Shown: in pieces, positions 1 to 8,226 of the stretch
How the letters are laid out: every line of letters starts with the position of its first letter
How positions within the stretch are numbered: position 1 is the stretch's first letter
DNA from: Brevundimonas naejangsanensis
GTDB taxonomy: Bacteria > Pseudomonadota > Alphaproteobacteria > Caulobacterales > Caulobacteraceae
DNA: 64,000 bases
Assembly: GCF_000635915.2 (NCBI RefSeq)
Contig: NZ_CP015614.1
Coordinates: 2,029,501-2,093,500, forward strand
Direction: 5' to 3'
Made by a program: the position numbers and the translations under genes
Notes under the pieces: generated by a model
What the model was told of the DNA's origin: nothing
Database searches by the model: none
What the model saw: only the letters and a program-made list of their open reading frames with translations

Positions 1-2
1 AG

Positions 3-521
3 AAGGTCAATCCGGTCTGGGCCAAGGGCTTCGACGAGCCCGTCCGCATCACCTACGACGTGGGTCTGGGGCGTGAATTCGCCGGCGCCGAGCTGCAACT
101 GCCCGCTGAGGACCGCGCGGCCACAGCCATAGGCGACTGGCGCATCCTGCGCGCGCGCAACAAGTGGCAGGACGCCGCCGATTGCGCCCACCATCCCTTC
201 CCCGGCAGCTATCCGGTCGTGGTCACCGACAAGGCCGACTGGGGCGGCTGGCGCGTGCCCGGCGCCGAATACGACCGCGATCCTCAGCGCATCGAGTTCC
301 AGTCCCGCCTGATCGCCGCCGCGCCTGACCTGATGGATCTGGCGCGCGAACTGCTGGCGTCGGTGGCCGAGGCCCCGGAAGACGCCCCGCCCGAGACCGT
401 GCGCCTGGCGCGCCGGGCCCAGACGGTGCTGCGTCGGATCACCGACGTGCTCGCCCCTCCGCACGAAGCCGCGCGAACCGGGCCCGGCGAGGCCGCCCCG
501 CCTTTCGAAACCGAGGCTTAG
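3..521 (+). CDS. Hypothetical protein, 5' end cut by the window edge
   Basis: The frame is open from base 3 to a TAG stop at 519-521, giving at least 172 residues, so the gene starts outside the window. The GTG at position 60 is an internal in-frame codon and not a convincing start. The visible part is soluble, with no membrane segment or signal peptide. It has a middle section rich in Trp and Asp and a helical C-terminal third (LMDLARELLASVAE), ending in a Pro/Glu-rich tail. I do not recognise the family. It reads toward the PleC-like kinase gene about 100 bp downstream on the same strand. Confidence 0.6.
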   Translation, partial: KVNPVWAKGFDEPVRITYDVGLGREFAGAELQLPAEDRAATAIGDWRILRARNKWQDAADCAHHPFPGSYPVVVTDKADWGGWRVPGAEYDRDPQRIEFQSRLIAAAPDLMDLARELLASVAEAPEDAPPETVRLARRAQTVLRRITDVLAPPHEAARTGPGEAAPPFETEA

Positions 522-623
522 CGGCCAAGCGCAGCCTTGAGGCCCCCTCCCGGCCGCCGACCCTCGACAGGAGTCGGCGACACAGCCTAGATTCTTCGCT
601 GAATCGGCACAGGAGGTCGCCTT

Positions 624-3011
624 TTGCAGGGCATAGAGCGGCGCAGCTATGGGCCGGGCCGCAGGGCCACGGACCGACAGGGCGCGCGATCCGCTCCCTG
701 GGCGCGCATCCTTGCGCTCGCCGTCGCCATTGCGCTTGTGGCTTACGCCCTGCTGGTCCTGCGCGAAGCCGACCGGCCCCGCCGCGAAGCCGAGGCCGCC
801 CGCATCGAAGCCCTCAGCCTGGAAGCCCGCCTGGCCGCCTCGCAGGTCGAGGCCCAGGCCAACCGCGCCGCCCTGGCCCTGCGCGCAGGCGCCCGCGCCC
901 TGAACCAGACGCCCGCTCAGCCCGCCGCCGCCCTTGATCATGCGCGCGGTCTGGCGCCCGAAGCCGCCTTCATGATCGTGGACCCGCAGGGCCAGATTCT
1001 GGCCGCCAGCGGCGCGCGCCTGTCCGCCCCCGCCGCCGCTATCTCCGCCGTCCAGCTGGGCGAGGACGGCATGACCCAGAGCGTCACGGCGGGCGGCGGC
1101 GCGATCCTGCTGGCCCGCACGCCCCTGCCTGAACTCAAGCCCAGCCTGAGGGACGTGACCCTGTCGGTCATGCCGGCGGGCCATACCCCGGCCGAGCCGG
1201 GCCGCGCGGTCAAGGGACCGGACGGACAGGCGCGCTCGGCCGCCGTCGCGCCCATCGGCGACACCGGGCTGGCCGTGGTGGCCGCCCTGCCCCGCGCCCA
1301 CGGCCTGGCCGCCTGGCTGGAAGACGCCTGGATGCTGGCCGGGCCCTTGCTGCTCGTGGTGCTGATGCTGGCCGTCATCGCCGTTCAGAACAGCCGCCAG
1401 ATGCGGGCAGGCCGTCGCTGGGCCGAGACCGAGCGGCGCTTCCGCGTGGCGGTCGAGGCCGCTCGTTGCGGCATATGGGAGTGGGACATCAGTCGCGGCG
1501 AGATGGTCCTGTCCGACTATATGGCCGCCCTTCTGGAGGTCGAGGAGGGCACGCGGCTGACGACGCAGGCTCTGATCGAGCGCGTCCACCCCTCCTATCG
1601 CGACGTGCTGCATCAGGCCCTGGACGAAGCGGCCGTCAGCGGCGCGTTCGAGGCCGCCTTCCCGATTCCGCTGAAATCGGGCGGCGTCCGGTGGATCGAC
1701 GCGCGCGGCCAGTCGCGCCAGCCCCGCCGCGACGGCGCCTTCGTCAGCCTGATGGGCGTGGCGCTGGACGTGACCGACGCGCGCCGCACCAAGGCGCAGG
1801 CCCAGGCCGCCGAGGGTCGGTTGCGCGACGCGATCGAGAGCGTGTCGGACGCATTCGTCCTGTTCGACCGACGCGGCCGTCTGATCCTGTGGAATCAGGG
1901 CTTTCAGGACGCCTTCGCCTTTCCGCCCGGCGTCGTTCGGCGCGGCGCGCTGAAGGACGAGCTCAACCGCATCGCCGCCGACGCCATCAAGTCCGAGCGT
2001 CCCTCCGTCGAAGGCCGCGCAGGCGTACGCGAGGTCGAGCTGAAGGATGGCCGCTGGCTGCAGATGGCTGAGCGCTTCACCGGCGACGGGGGCACGGTGG
2101 TGATCTGCGCCGACATCACCGTCGTCCGCCGCCAGGAGGCCGAGCGCCGCCGCGCCGCCGATGAACTGCGCGCCATGGTCGAAGAGCTGGAGGCCAGCCA
2201 GGACAAGCTGTCCCTGCTCGCGCGCAAATATGAGGTCGCCATGACCCGCGCCGAAGACGCCAACCGCGCCAAGTCCGAGTTCTTGGCCAATATGAGCCAT
2301 GAACTGCGCACGCCGCTGAACGCCATCAACGGCTTCTCGGAGATCATGGCGGGCGAGATGTTCGGGCCGCTGGGCGACCCTCGTTACAAGGGTTACGCCG
2401 CCGACATCCACGCCTCGGGCCAGCACTTGCTCAGCCTGATCAACGACATCCTCGACATGGCCAAGATCGAGGCGGGCAAGCTGACCCTGCACTATGAGGC
2501 GGTGGCGCTGGACGTGCTGTGCGGCGAGGCGGTGCGGCTGATGCGCGGCAAGGCCCTGGAGTCCCAGTTGCGGCTGGCCCTATCCTGTCCGGACGGCCTG
2601 CGCGTCGAGGCCGATCAGCGAGGCCTGAAACAGGTCCTGCTGAACCTGATCTCAAACGCCGTGAAGTTCACGCCCGAGGGCGGGGCGGTCCGGGTCAGCG
2701 TGGTTCCCCGAGACGATGAGACGGTGCGCATCGCCGTGGCCGACACCGGCATCGGCATCTCGGCGGACGACCTGGCGCGCCTGGCCCAGCCGTTCGAACA
2801 GGTCGAAGGCCAGCATTCCAAATCGACGCAGGGCACGGGTCTTGGCCTGGCCCTGACCAAGTCGCTGATCGAGCTGCATCGCGGCCGGATGACGATCGAC
2901 AGCGAGCCGGGACGCGGCACCACCGTCTGGTTCGACCTGCCCGTCAAAGCCCCGCAAGGCGCCATGAAGCCTGTGGACGGCCCGGTTCAGCGGGTTCAGC
3001 GCGCGGCCTGA
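624..3011 (+). CDS. pleC: PleC/PdhS-type sensor histidine kinase
   Basis: This is a 795-residue membrane histidine kinase. Two hydrophobic segments (about residues 27-46 and 236-256) enclose a periplasmic loop. Two PAS-like regions (about 270-385 and 395-505) and a coiled linker follow, then the phosphoacceptor box MSHELRTPLNAINGF with His559. The ATPase domain shows an N-box NLISNAVKFTPEGG, G1 ADTGIGIS and G2 GTGLGLALTKSL. The HisKA sequence and layout match the PleC/DivJ/PdhS kinases that control DivK and PleD in Caulobacterales. The paralogue assignment to PleC is inference. The start is TTG, chosen because AGGAGG lies 7 bases upstream. The 3' end overlaps the convergent gene by 16 bp. Confidence 0.72.
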   Translation: MQGIERRSYGPGRRATDRQGARSAPWARILALAVAIALVAYALLVLREADRPRREAEAARIEALSLEARLAASQVEAQANRAALALRAGARALNQTPAQPAAALDHARGLAPEAAFMIVDPQGQILAASGARLSAPAAAISAVQLGEDGMTQSVTAGGGAILLARTPLPELKPSLRDVTLSVMPAGHTPAEPGRAVKGPDGQARSAAVAPIGDTGLAVVAALPRAHGLAAWLEDAWMLAGPLLLVVLMLAVIAVQNSRQMRAGRRWAETERRFRVAVEAARCGIWEWDISRGEMVLSDYMAALLEVEEGTRLTTQALIERVHPSYRDVLHQALDEAAVSGAFEAAFPIPLKSGGVRWIDARGQSRQPRRDGAFVSLMGVALDVTDARRTKAQAQAAEGRLRDAIESVSDAFVLFDRRGRLILWNQGFQDAFAFPPGVVRRGALKDELNRIAADAIKSERPSVEGRAGVREVELKDGRWLQMAERFTGDGGTVVICADITVVRRQEAERRRAADELRAMVEELEASQDKLSLLARKYEVAMTRAEDANRAKSEFLANMSHELRTPLNAINGFSEIMAGEMFGPLGDPRYKGYAADIHASGQHLLSLINDILDMAKIEAGKLTLHYEAVALDVLCGEAVRLMRGKALESQLRLALSCPDGLRVEADQRGLKQVLLNLISNAVKFTPEGGAVRVSVVPRDDETVRIAVADTGIGISADDLARLAQPFEQVEGQHSKSTQGTGLGLALTKSLIELHRGRMTIDSEPGRGTTVWFDLPVKAPQGAMKPVDGPVQRVQRAA

Positions 3012-3529
3012 TCCCCCGCCGCATCGCCCGCCTTGTGCGCCGGATGCTGCGTCTCGGACGCCGCGCCCTTGTCGCGCGCTTTCGACTTATGACGCGACAG
3101 GATCGGCGCCAGGGCCTTTCTATCGGCCGCCGACAGCCGCCCCAGAGTCTCGACGGCCCCGGCTTCCAGCCGCGCCCGCCCGCGCATCTCCGACGCGCGC
3201 GAGCGTTCCAGCAGGGCGGCGACCGCCACGGCGTCAAAGCCGTCCGACGCCGTCATGGCGATGGCCTCGCGCCGCGCGGCGCGAGCGTCCTCGAAGTCTG
3301 GCCGCGCCTCAAGGGCGCTGGCGCGCAGCTCGCCCTTGACCTGATCGCGCACGGCGGGCGGCAAGGCCTCGACCACGGCCCAGACGGGCTCGCTGCGGCC
3401 CGGCCGGCGCCCTTCCGCCGCCTGCTCCTGCGCCTTGCGCGACAGCACCCAAGCGGTGCCCCCGCCGACAACGGCGAAGATGTTGAGCGCGACCGAGGCC
3501 GCCAGGGCGATCTTCAGACCCTTGTTCAT
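2996..3529 (-). CDS. Periplasmic metal-resistance (Metal_resist/CnrR-like) protein
   Basis: This 177-residue protein has one N-terminal membrane anchor (about residues 6-28) followed by a charged helical periplasmic domain (LPPAVRDQVKGELRAS, MRGRARLEAGAVETLGRL, LSAADRKALAPIL). That pattern is typical of the Spy/CnrR/Metal_resist superfamily, in which helical hairpins sense metal or act as chaperones. The longer frame upstream lacks plausible protein sequence, so I start at the ATG of MNKGLKIALAAS. It lies 2 bp after the anti-sigma-like gene and is the third gene of an ECF sigma operon. That makes an envelope-stress or metal-sensing role likely. The C-terminal tail is Lys/Asp/Ala-rich and overlaps the end of the PleC-like gene. 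Confidence 0.7.
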   Translation of the reverse strand: MNKGLKIALAASVALNIFAVVGGGTAWVLSRKAQEQAAEGRRPGRSEPVWAVVEALPPAVRDQVKGELRASALEARPDFEDARAARREAIAMTASDGFDAVAVAALLERSRASEMRGRARLEAGAVETLGRLSAADRKALAPILSRHKSKARDKGAASETQHPAHKAGDAAGDQAAR

Positions 3530-3531
3530 AC

Positions 3532-3972
3532 CTATCCCCCCAGGCCAGCGGCCAGGATCTCCGCGTCGTCCGGCGCCGTCAGACTGGCCTGATACAAGAC
3601 GGTGTCGGCCCTGATTTCCGCCGTCATCTGACTGGTCAGCACCATGCCGAAAGCCACGCCCGCACAGGCGGCGGCGGCCCAGCCTGCGCCCGACATCCAC
3701 GCGAACGGCCCCAACAGCCCTCGGCGCCGCCCAAGATGGGCGCCCGCCGCATCAGCGATGACCCGCTCGCGCAGGGCGTGCGACGGCGCCGGACGCGGCG
3801 CGGCATCCAGAAAAGCGTCCAGCAAGTCCGCCTCGCCCAGAACCCGCCCTGCGCGCGGATCGGCGACCAACAACCGGCGCGCGGCCTCGCGCTCCGCTTC
3901 GGGCCAGCGGCGCAGGTCCGCGCCATAGGCGTCGGCCAGATGCTCAAAACGTTCCAGGTCCATCGTCGTCAT
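3532..3972 (-). CDS. Probable membrane anti-sigma factor
   Basis: This 146-residue protein has a helical cytoplasmic N-terminal half (FEHLADAYGADLRRWP, then EREAARRLLVADP), one membrane segment at about 91-112 (MSGAGWAAAACAGVAFGMVL) and a short periplasmic tail. The size, topology and position, 9 bp after an ECF sigma gene, fit a single-pass anti-sigma factor. I see no HxxxCxxC zinc motif, so it is not a zinc-type anti-sigma. The assignment rests on context as much as on sequence. With the downstream Metal_resist-like protein it probably forms the sensing and inhibiting arm of the sigma factor. Confidence 0.6.
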   Translation of the reverse strand: MTTMDLERFEHLADAYGADLRRWPEAEREAARRLLVADPRAGRVLGEADLLDAFLDAAPRPAPSHALRERVIADAAGAHLGRRRGLLGPFAWMSGAGWAAAACAGVAFGMVLTSQMTAEIRADTVLYQASLTAPDDAEILAAGLGG

Positions 3973-3981
3973 CTTCAGCCC

Positions 3982-4557
3982 TTATCTCCCCGTCGCCTTC
4001 ACGACGCCCTGCGGCGCGATGTCCGCCAGCGCCGTCCGCAAGGCCCGCCGCCCGCGTGACAACAGGCTTTCCAGCGCCTCCACGCTGATCTCCATCAGGG
4101 CGGCGGCCTCGATATTGCCCAGCTCCTGATAGTGGCACAGGACGATGGCCTCGCGCTGGCGCGGGGGCAGGCGCGACAGGGCCGCCTGAACCTGGGCGCC
4201 CGTCTCCGCGGCCAGCAGGCCCCGGTCCGGCGCCGGGCCGTCGTCGATATGGTCAGGCATGACGTCCGTCGCGATCTCGCGGCGGCGGCGCAGGCGGTCG
4301 TAACAGAGGTTGAGGGCCACGCGATGCAGCCAGGTGTCGAAGCGCGCCTGACCGGGCGTCCAGCGCGGCGCCTGTTTCCAGGCTCTGAGCATCGCCTCCT
4401 GAGCCACGTCCTCAGCCTCCGCCGCGTCGCCCAGCATCCGCTGAGCGAGCGACAACATGCGCGGCAGCTTGCGCGCGACCATGGCCTGAACGGCGGCAGG
4501 ATCGCCCGCGCCCACGCGCTTCACCAGGTCCTCGTCGGGGTCGGCGACCTTCGCCAA
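3982..4557 (-). CDS. ECF-family RNA polymerase sigma factor
   Basis: This is a 191-residue sigma-70 family ECF factor. Region 2 is visible as AQRMLGDAAEAEDVAQEAML plus FDTWLHRVALNLCYDRLRR. Region 4 is LSRLPPRQREAIVLCHYQEL followed by the recognition helix SVEALESLLSRGRRALR. There is no region 1.1 or 3, as expected for ECF factors. The start is TTG directly after an in-frame stop, so no longer form is possible. It heads a three-gene set with a membrane anti-sigma-like protein and a periplasmic metal-sensor-like protein. The target regulon cannot be read from this window. Confidence 0.88.
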   Translation of the reverse strand: MAKVADPDEDLVKRVGAGDPAAVQAMVARKLPRMLSLAQRMLGDAAEAEDVAQEAMLRAWKQAPRWTPGQARFDTWLHRVALNLCYDRLRRRREIATDVMPDHIDDGPAPDRGLLAAETGAQVQAALSRLPPRQREAIVLCHYQELGNIEAAALMEISVEALESLLSRGRRALRTALADIAPQGVVKATGR

Positions 4558-4619
4558 TCACGCCTCTTTGCTTGGCTGCAACAAGGGCGAGCGGTCCAGC
4601 CGCCGTCCCCGACATCACC

Positions 4620-5273
4620 TTACTCCGAAACGGGCGCCGAAGGCGACGCCGTCCCCTGCGGGCGCTCGGCCGACGGACGCTGCATCCGGCGCATCTCGCG
4701 CTTCTGACGCATCTCGGCGCGGCCCGCCTGCATGGCGGCGCGGCGTTCGTCGACGCTCAGCATCCCGTCGCGGTTCGCATCCATGCGGGTGAAGCTTTCC
4801 GTCGCCTTGCGCTCCGCTTCGGCGATGACGATGGGAAAGCGGTCCGCGCCGCCGCGCGCGGCGTGGCCCCCCATGCGCCCCTGCTTCATGCCGCCTCGTG
4901 CATGGCCCCAGCGGCCGGCGGCCATCCGGCCTTCTCCGCGCGCCTGCTGGCGCGGCGCCTCGAACTCGGCGCGGCTGATGGAGCCGTCCTTATCGGCGTC
5001 CAGGCGATCGAACTGGGCGGCGCGACGTTCGGCGCGGCGGGCCTGAGCATGGGCGCGCATTTCCTCGGCCGTCACCTGACCGTCTCCGTTGGCGTCGGCG
5101 GCCCGCAACCGCTCGACGCGGCGCTGAACAAAGTCAGCCTGACTGATCGGCTGACCCGCAGACTGGGCCATGCGCGCCTGGCGTCCCGTTTCCGGCGTGG
5201 TCTGCGCCGCAGCGGCGCCGCCCAGCGTCAGCATGAGGGCGGATACGGCGGCGGCGGCGAATATGGTCTTCAT
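4620..5273 (-). CDS. Secreted EF-hand calcium-binding protein
   Basis: This 217-residue exported protein begins with a signal peptide (MKTIFAAAAVSALMLTLGGA, cleavage near AAAQ). It has three canonical EF-hand loops: DANGDGQVTAEE (60-71), DADKDGSISRAE (92-103) and DANRDGMLSVDE (165-176). Each has Asp at positions 1, 3 and 5 (or Asn at 3), Gly at 6 and Glu at 12, so calcium binding is likely. A Gly/Arg/Met/His-rich linker (about 110-145) separates loops two and three. I take the ATG at 5273 because it starts the signal peptide; the upstream extension is not protein-like. It lies about 60 bp upstream of the ECF sigma gene on the same strand and may be co-expressed. Its role is unknown. Confidence 0.82.
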   Translation of the reverse strand: MKTIFAAAAVSALMLTLGGAAAAQTTPETGRQARMAQSAGQPISQADFVQRRVERLRAADANGDGQVTAEEMRAHAQARRAERRAAQFDRLDADKDGSISRAEFEAPRQQARGEGRMAAGRWGHARGGMKQGRMGGHAARGGADRFPIVIAEAERKATESFTRMDANRDGMLSVDERRAAMQAGRAEMRQKREMRRMQRPSAERPQGTASPSAPVSE

Positions 5274-5340
5274 CTCGATGGTCTCCTGGGGCGAAGCCGC
5301 CCCGAAAGCATCCCTGTCGAGAGATAGAACGGCGACCGGA

Positions 5341-8226
5341 TCAGTTTCCGTCGCTGATCGGCGGCAGAACCGAATCAAAGGCCCGCCGCGCGCGTAGCCG
5401 CAGATCGATCAGCTGCGCCTTCAGCGTGTCGAAATCCGGCGCCCCGACCGCTGCGGCCAGACGCTGCTGAAAGCCTGGCGGCTCCTCATCGGGGTCGTTT
5501 TTATCTTCAAAGGCGCAGGCGGTCAGTTGCGACAGCTGCTGATGCATGCGCCAGCTGTCGGCCAGCACGGGGTCGTCCTTCAGCGCCTCCAGCGTCGAGA
5601 CGGTCAGGGGCCGGCCCGCCGCCCCCGCCATCAGCTGGCGGTACTGGCCGACGAACTCGGCGTCCACCTGAGCCCCCGCCGACAGCTTCAGATCCCAGAA
5701 CCCCTTAGCCGCCCGTTCGCGCTCCATCAGATCGCGCATGGCCCGCACTTCGCGCGCGGTTTGCACCGCGTCCCTGGGCCGCCGCAAGGCCTCCTCCAGC
5801 GCCGCCGTGACCTCGGCGCCGAATGCCTCATCGCTGGCCCAGACCACGCGCGCGCGGGTCAGGGCCATGAACTCCCAGGTGTCGGCCTCTTCGGCGTAAT
5901 AGGCGCGCAGGGTCTCCAGCCGCACCGACACCGGCCCCTTAGAGCCCGTAGGGCGCAGGCGCATGTCGACCTCATACAGGCCGCCCTCGGCGGTGTGGGC
6001 GGACAGGGCGGCGATGAACCGCTGGGTGAAGCGGCCGTAAAAGGCCTCGGCGCTCCAGCCGCGCCCGGCGGATGCGGCCTCAGGCGGCGCCGCATAGACG
6101 GTCATCAGGTCCAGGTCCGAGCCCGCCGACATCTCGCGCGAGCCCGCCTTGCCCAGGGCGACGACGGCGGCCGCGCCGTCCAGCGCCCCGCCGAGGCGCT
6201 CGGCCTCCTTCAAGGCCGCCGGGGCCAGCGCCCGCATACAGGCGTCGGCCAGATCGGTGTTGGCGCGCCCGGCCTCCTCCGGCCCCGCGCGGCCGGTGAT
6301 GGTGTGCATGCCGATGCGAAAGACCTGCTCGCGATGCTGGCGACGCACGACGTTCATCGCCTCCTCGAAATCGCTCGCGGCGGCGGCCTCGGCCAGAAGC
6401 TGGGCGACGACGCCCGAGTCGGTGTCCAGATCCGTCAGGAAGCGCGCGTCCAGCACGCCGTCCAGCGCCTGCGGACGCCGCCCCAGCATCCGGGCCAGCC
6501 GTGGCGCAAAGGCCATCACCTCGACCACCAGTTCGAACAGCTTGGGCTGGTTCAGGAACAGGGCCTGCACCTGCACACCCGCACTCAGCCCTGCGAAGAA
6601 GACGGCGAACCGGCGGAAGGCCGCGTCCGGCGCCCCCGTCTTGGCCACCGCCGTCAGCAGTTGCGGCGCCAGCCGGGTGAACAGCTCGCGTCCGCGCGCC
6701 GTCCGGGTCGCCTGAATGCGGCCGTGGTGCCAGCTGCGGATCGTGTCGGACACGCTGGCGGGCTCGGAAAAGCCCATGCGGGCCAACGTCGCCAGCGTGC
6801 CGGGGTCGTTCTCCACCCCGGTGAAGACGAGGCTGCCATAGGGCGAGGACAGGTCTTCACCGCCTTCGAACAGTTCGCCATAGCGGGCGTTGACGCGCAT
6901 CAGCAGGCGCTCGATCCCGGCGTCGAAGGCCGCCAGATCGCCCTGTCCGGTCAGAGCCGCCACATCGGCGCGGCGGTCGGGATCGACGGGCAGGATATGC
7001 GTCTGTTCGTCCGCCAGCATCTGGGCCCGATGCTCCAGCGCGCGCAAGGTCACATAGGCGGCGCGCAGTTCATCGCGCGCCTCAGGGCTGACGTGCCCCG
7101 CCTTGGTCAGGGCGTCCAGCGCCTCCAGCGTGCGCGGCGAGCGCAAGGCCCGGTTGCGGCCTCCCAGGATCAGCTGCTGAGTCTGGACGTAGAACTCGAT
7201 CTCTCGGATGCCGCCGCGACCCAGCTTCAGGTTGGCGCCCGCCGCCTCCAGCCCCTCGCCGGTCTTGTGGACGTGGATCTGCTTCTTGATCGACTGGATG
7301 TCGAGCACCGCCTGATAGTCCAGACTGCGGCGCCAGATGTAGGGGACCAGCGCCTTCAGGAAACCGGCGCCCTCGGCCGCGTCGCCGGCGCAGACGCGGG
7401 CCTTGATGAAGGCCGCTCGCTCCCAGTTCTGGCCGACGGATTCATAGTAGGCCAGGGCCATCGGCGCCGCGACCGCCGGCGGGGTCGACGACGGGTCGGG
7501 CCGCAGCCGCAGATCGACCCTGAAGACGTAACCGTCCGCCGTCCGCTCGCTCAGAAGGGCGGTCAGCCCCTGCGCCAGACGGTTGACGAAGCCCTGCATT
7601 TCGACGCCCTCGGACAGGGCGGCCTCCAATACCTCCGGCTCGTAGAAGAGCGACAGGTCGATGTCCGAGGAATAGTTCAGCTCGAAGGCCCCGCCCTTGC
7701 CCATCGCCAGGACGAACAGGCCCGGAACCGGCCCGCGCGGGTCGTCGGGCGCCGAGATCAGCCGCCCGCGCCTGCGCCAGTCGTCGGCCAGTATTCTGAG
7801 CGCCGCGCGCGCCGCCGCGTCGGCGAACCGCGACAGGGCGCCCGTCACCTGATCCAGATCCCAGACTCCGCCCAGATCGCACAGGGCCGTCAGCAGATGC
7901 AGTTCCGCCTTCAGATGACGCAGCGGCGCCTTGGCCTCGTCCGGCGCGCCGGTCAGGGCTTCCATCGCCGCCAGAATTTCCGCCAGCCGCGCCTCGGGGT
8001 CGCTGTCCAGCGTCCGCCGCAACCGATCCGGCCAGCGCCGCGCCAGCCCGGCCAGATAGGGCGAGGCGGCGAACACCGGCAGCAAGGCCCCCCACGCCGC
8101 ATCCAGCGTCGCGCGCCAGCCATCGGCGCCCGCCGCCTCGATCAGTCGTTCATGCAGGCGCGCCGCCGCCTGTGCGTCGCGGACGGGGCCGCAGGGCTGC
8201 AACCGCGCCGCCAGACCTTGGCTCAC
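5341..8226 (-). CDS. glnE: Bifunctional glutamine synthetase adenylyltransferase/deadenylase
   Basis: GlnE attaches AMP to glutamine synthetase or removes it, in response to the PII protein, and so tunes ammonia assimilation. The 961-residue length is normal. It has the duplicated nucleotidyltransferase architecture: the N-terminal catalytic motif NYSSDIDLSLFYEPE (about residue 185) acts in deadenylylation and the C-terminal SAGSDLDLMTVY (about 700) in adenylylation. Each is followed by a GlnE helical region, including VRRQHREQVFRIGMHTITG. The GTG start overlaps the upstream kinase stop by 4 bp (GTGA), so it is translationally coupled to a two-component system. That linkage is not standard for nitrogen control. 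Confidence 0.95.
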   Translation of the reverse strand: MSQGLAARLQPCGPVRDAQAAARLHERLIEAAGADGWRATLDAAWGALLPVFAASPYLAGLARRWPDRLRRTLDSDPEARLAEILAAMEALTGAPDEAKAPLRHLKAELHLLTALCDLGGVWDLDQVTGALSRFADAAARAALRILADDWRRRGRLISAPDDPRGPVPGLFVLAMGKGGAFELNYSSDIDLSLFYEPEVLEAALSEGVEMQGFVNRLAQGLTALLSERTADGYVFRVDLRLRPDPSSTPPAVAAPMALAYYESVGQNWERAAFIKARVCAGDAAEGAGFLKALVPYIWRRSLDYQAVLDIQSIKKQIHVHKTGEGLEAAGANLKLGRGGIREIEFYVQTQQLILGGRNRALRSPRTLEALDALTKAGHVSPEARDELRAAYVTLRALEHRAQMLADEQTHILPVDPDRRADVAALTGQGDLAAFDAGIERLLMRVNARYGELFEGGEDLSSPYGSLVFTGVENDPGTLATLARMGFSEPASVSDTIRSWHHGRIQATRTARGRELFTRLAPQLLTAVAKTGAPDAAFRRFAVFFAGLSAGVQVQALFLNQPKLFELVVEVMAFAPRLARMLGRRPQALDGVLDARFLTDLDTDSGVVAQLLAEAAAASDFEEAMNVVRRQHREQVFRIGMHTITGRAGPEEAGRANTDLADACMRALAPAALKEAERLGGALDGAAAVVALGKAGSREMSAGSDLDLMTVYAAPPEAASAGRGWSAEAFYGRFTQRFIAALSAHTAEGGLYEVDMRLRPTGSKGPVSVRLETLRAYYAEEADTWEFMALTRARVVWASDEAFGAEVTAALEEALRRPRDAVQTAREVRAMRDLMERERAAKGFWDLKLSAGAQVDAEFVGQYRQLMAGAAGRPLTVSTLEALKDDPVLADSWRMHQQLSQLTACAFEDKNDPDEEPPGFQQRLAAAVGAPDFDTLKAQLIDLRLRARRAFDSVLPPISDGN

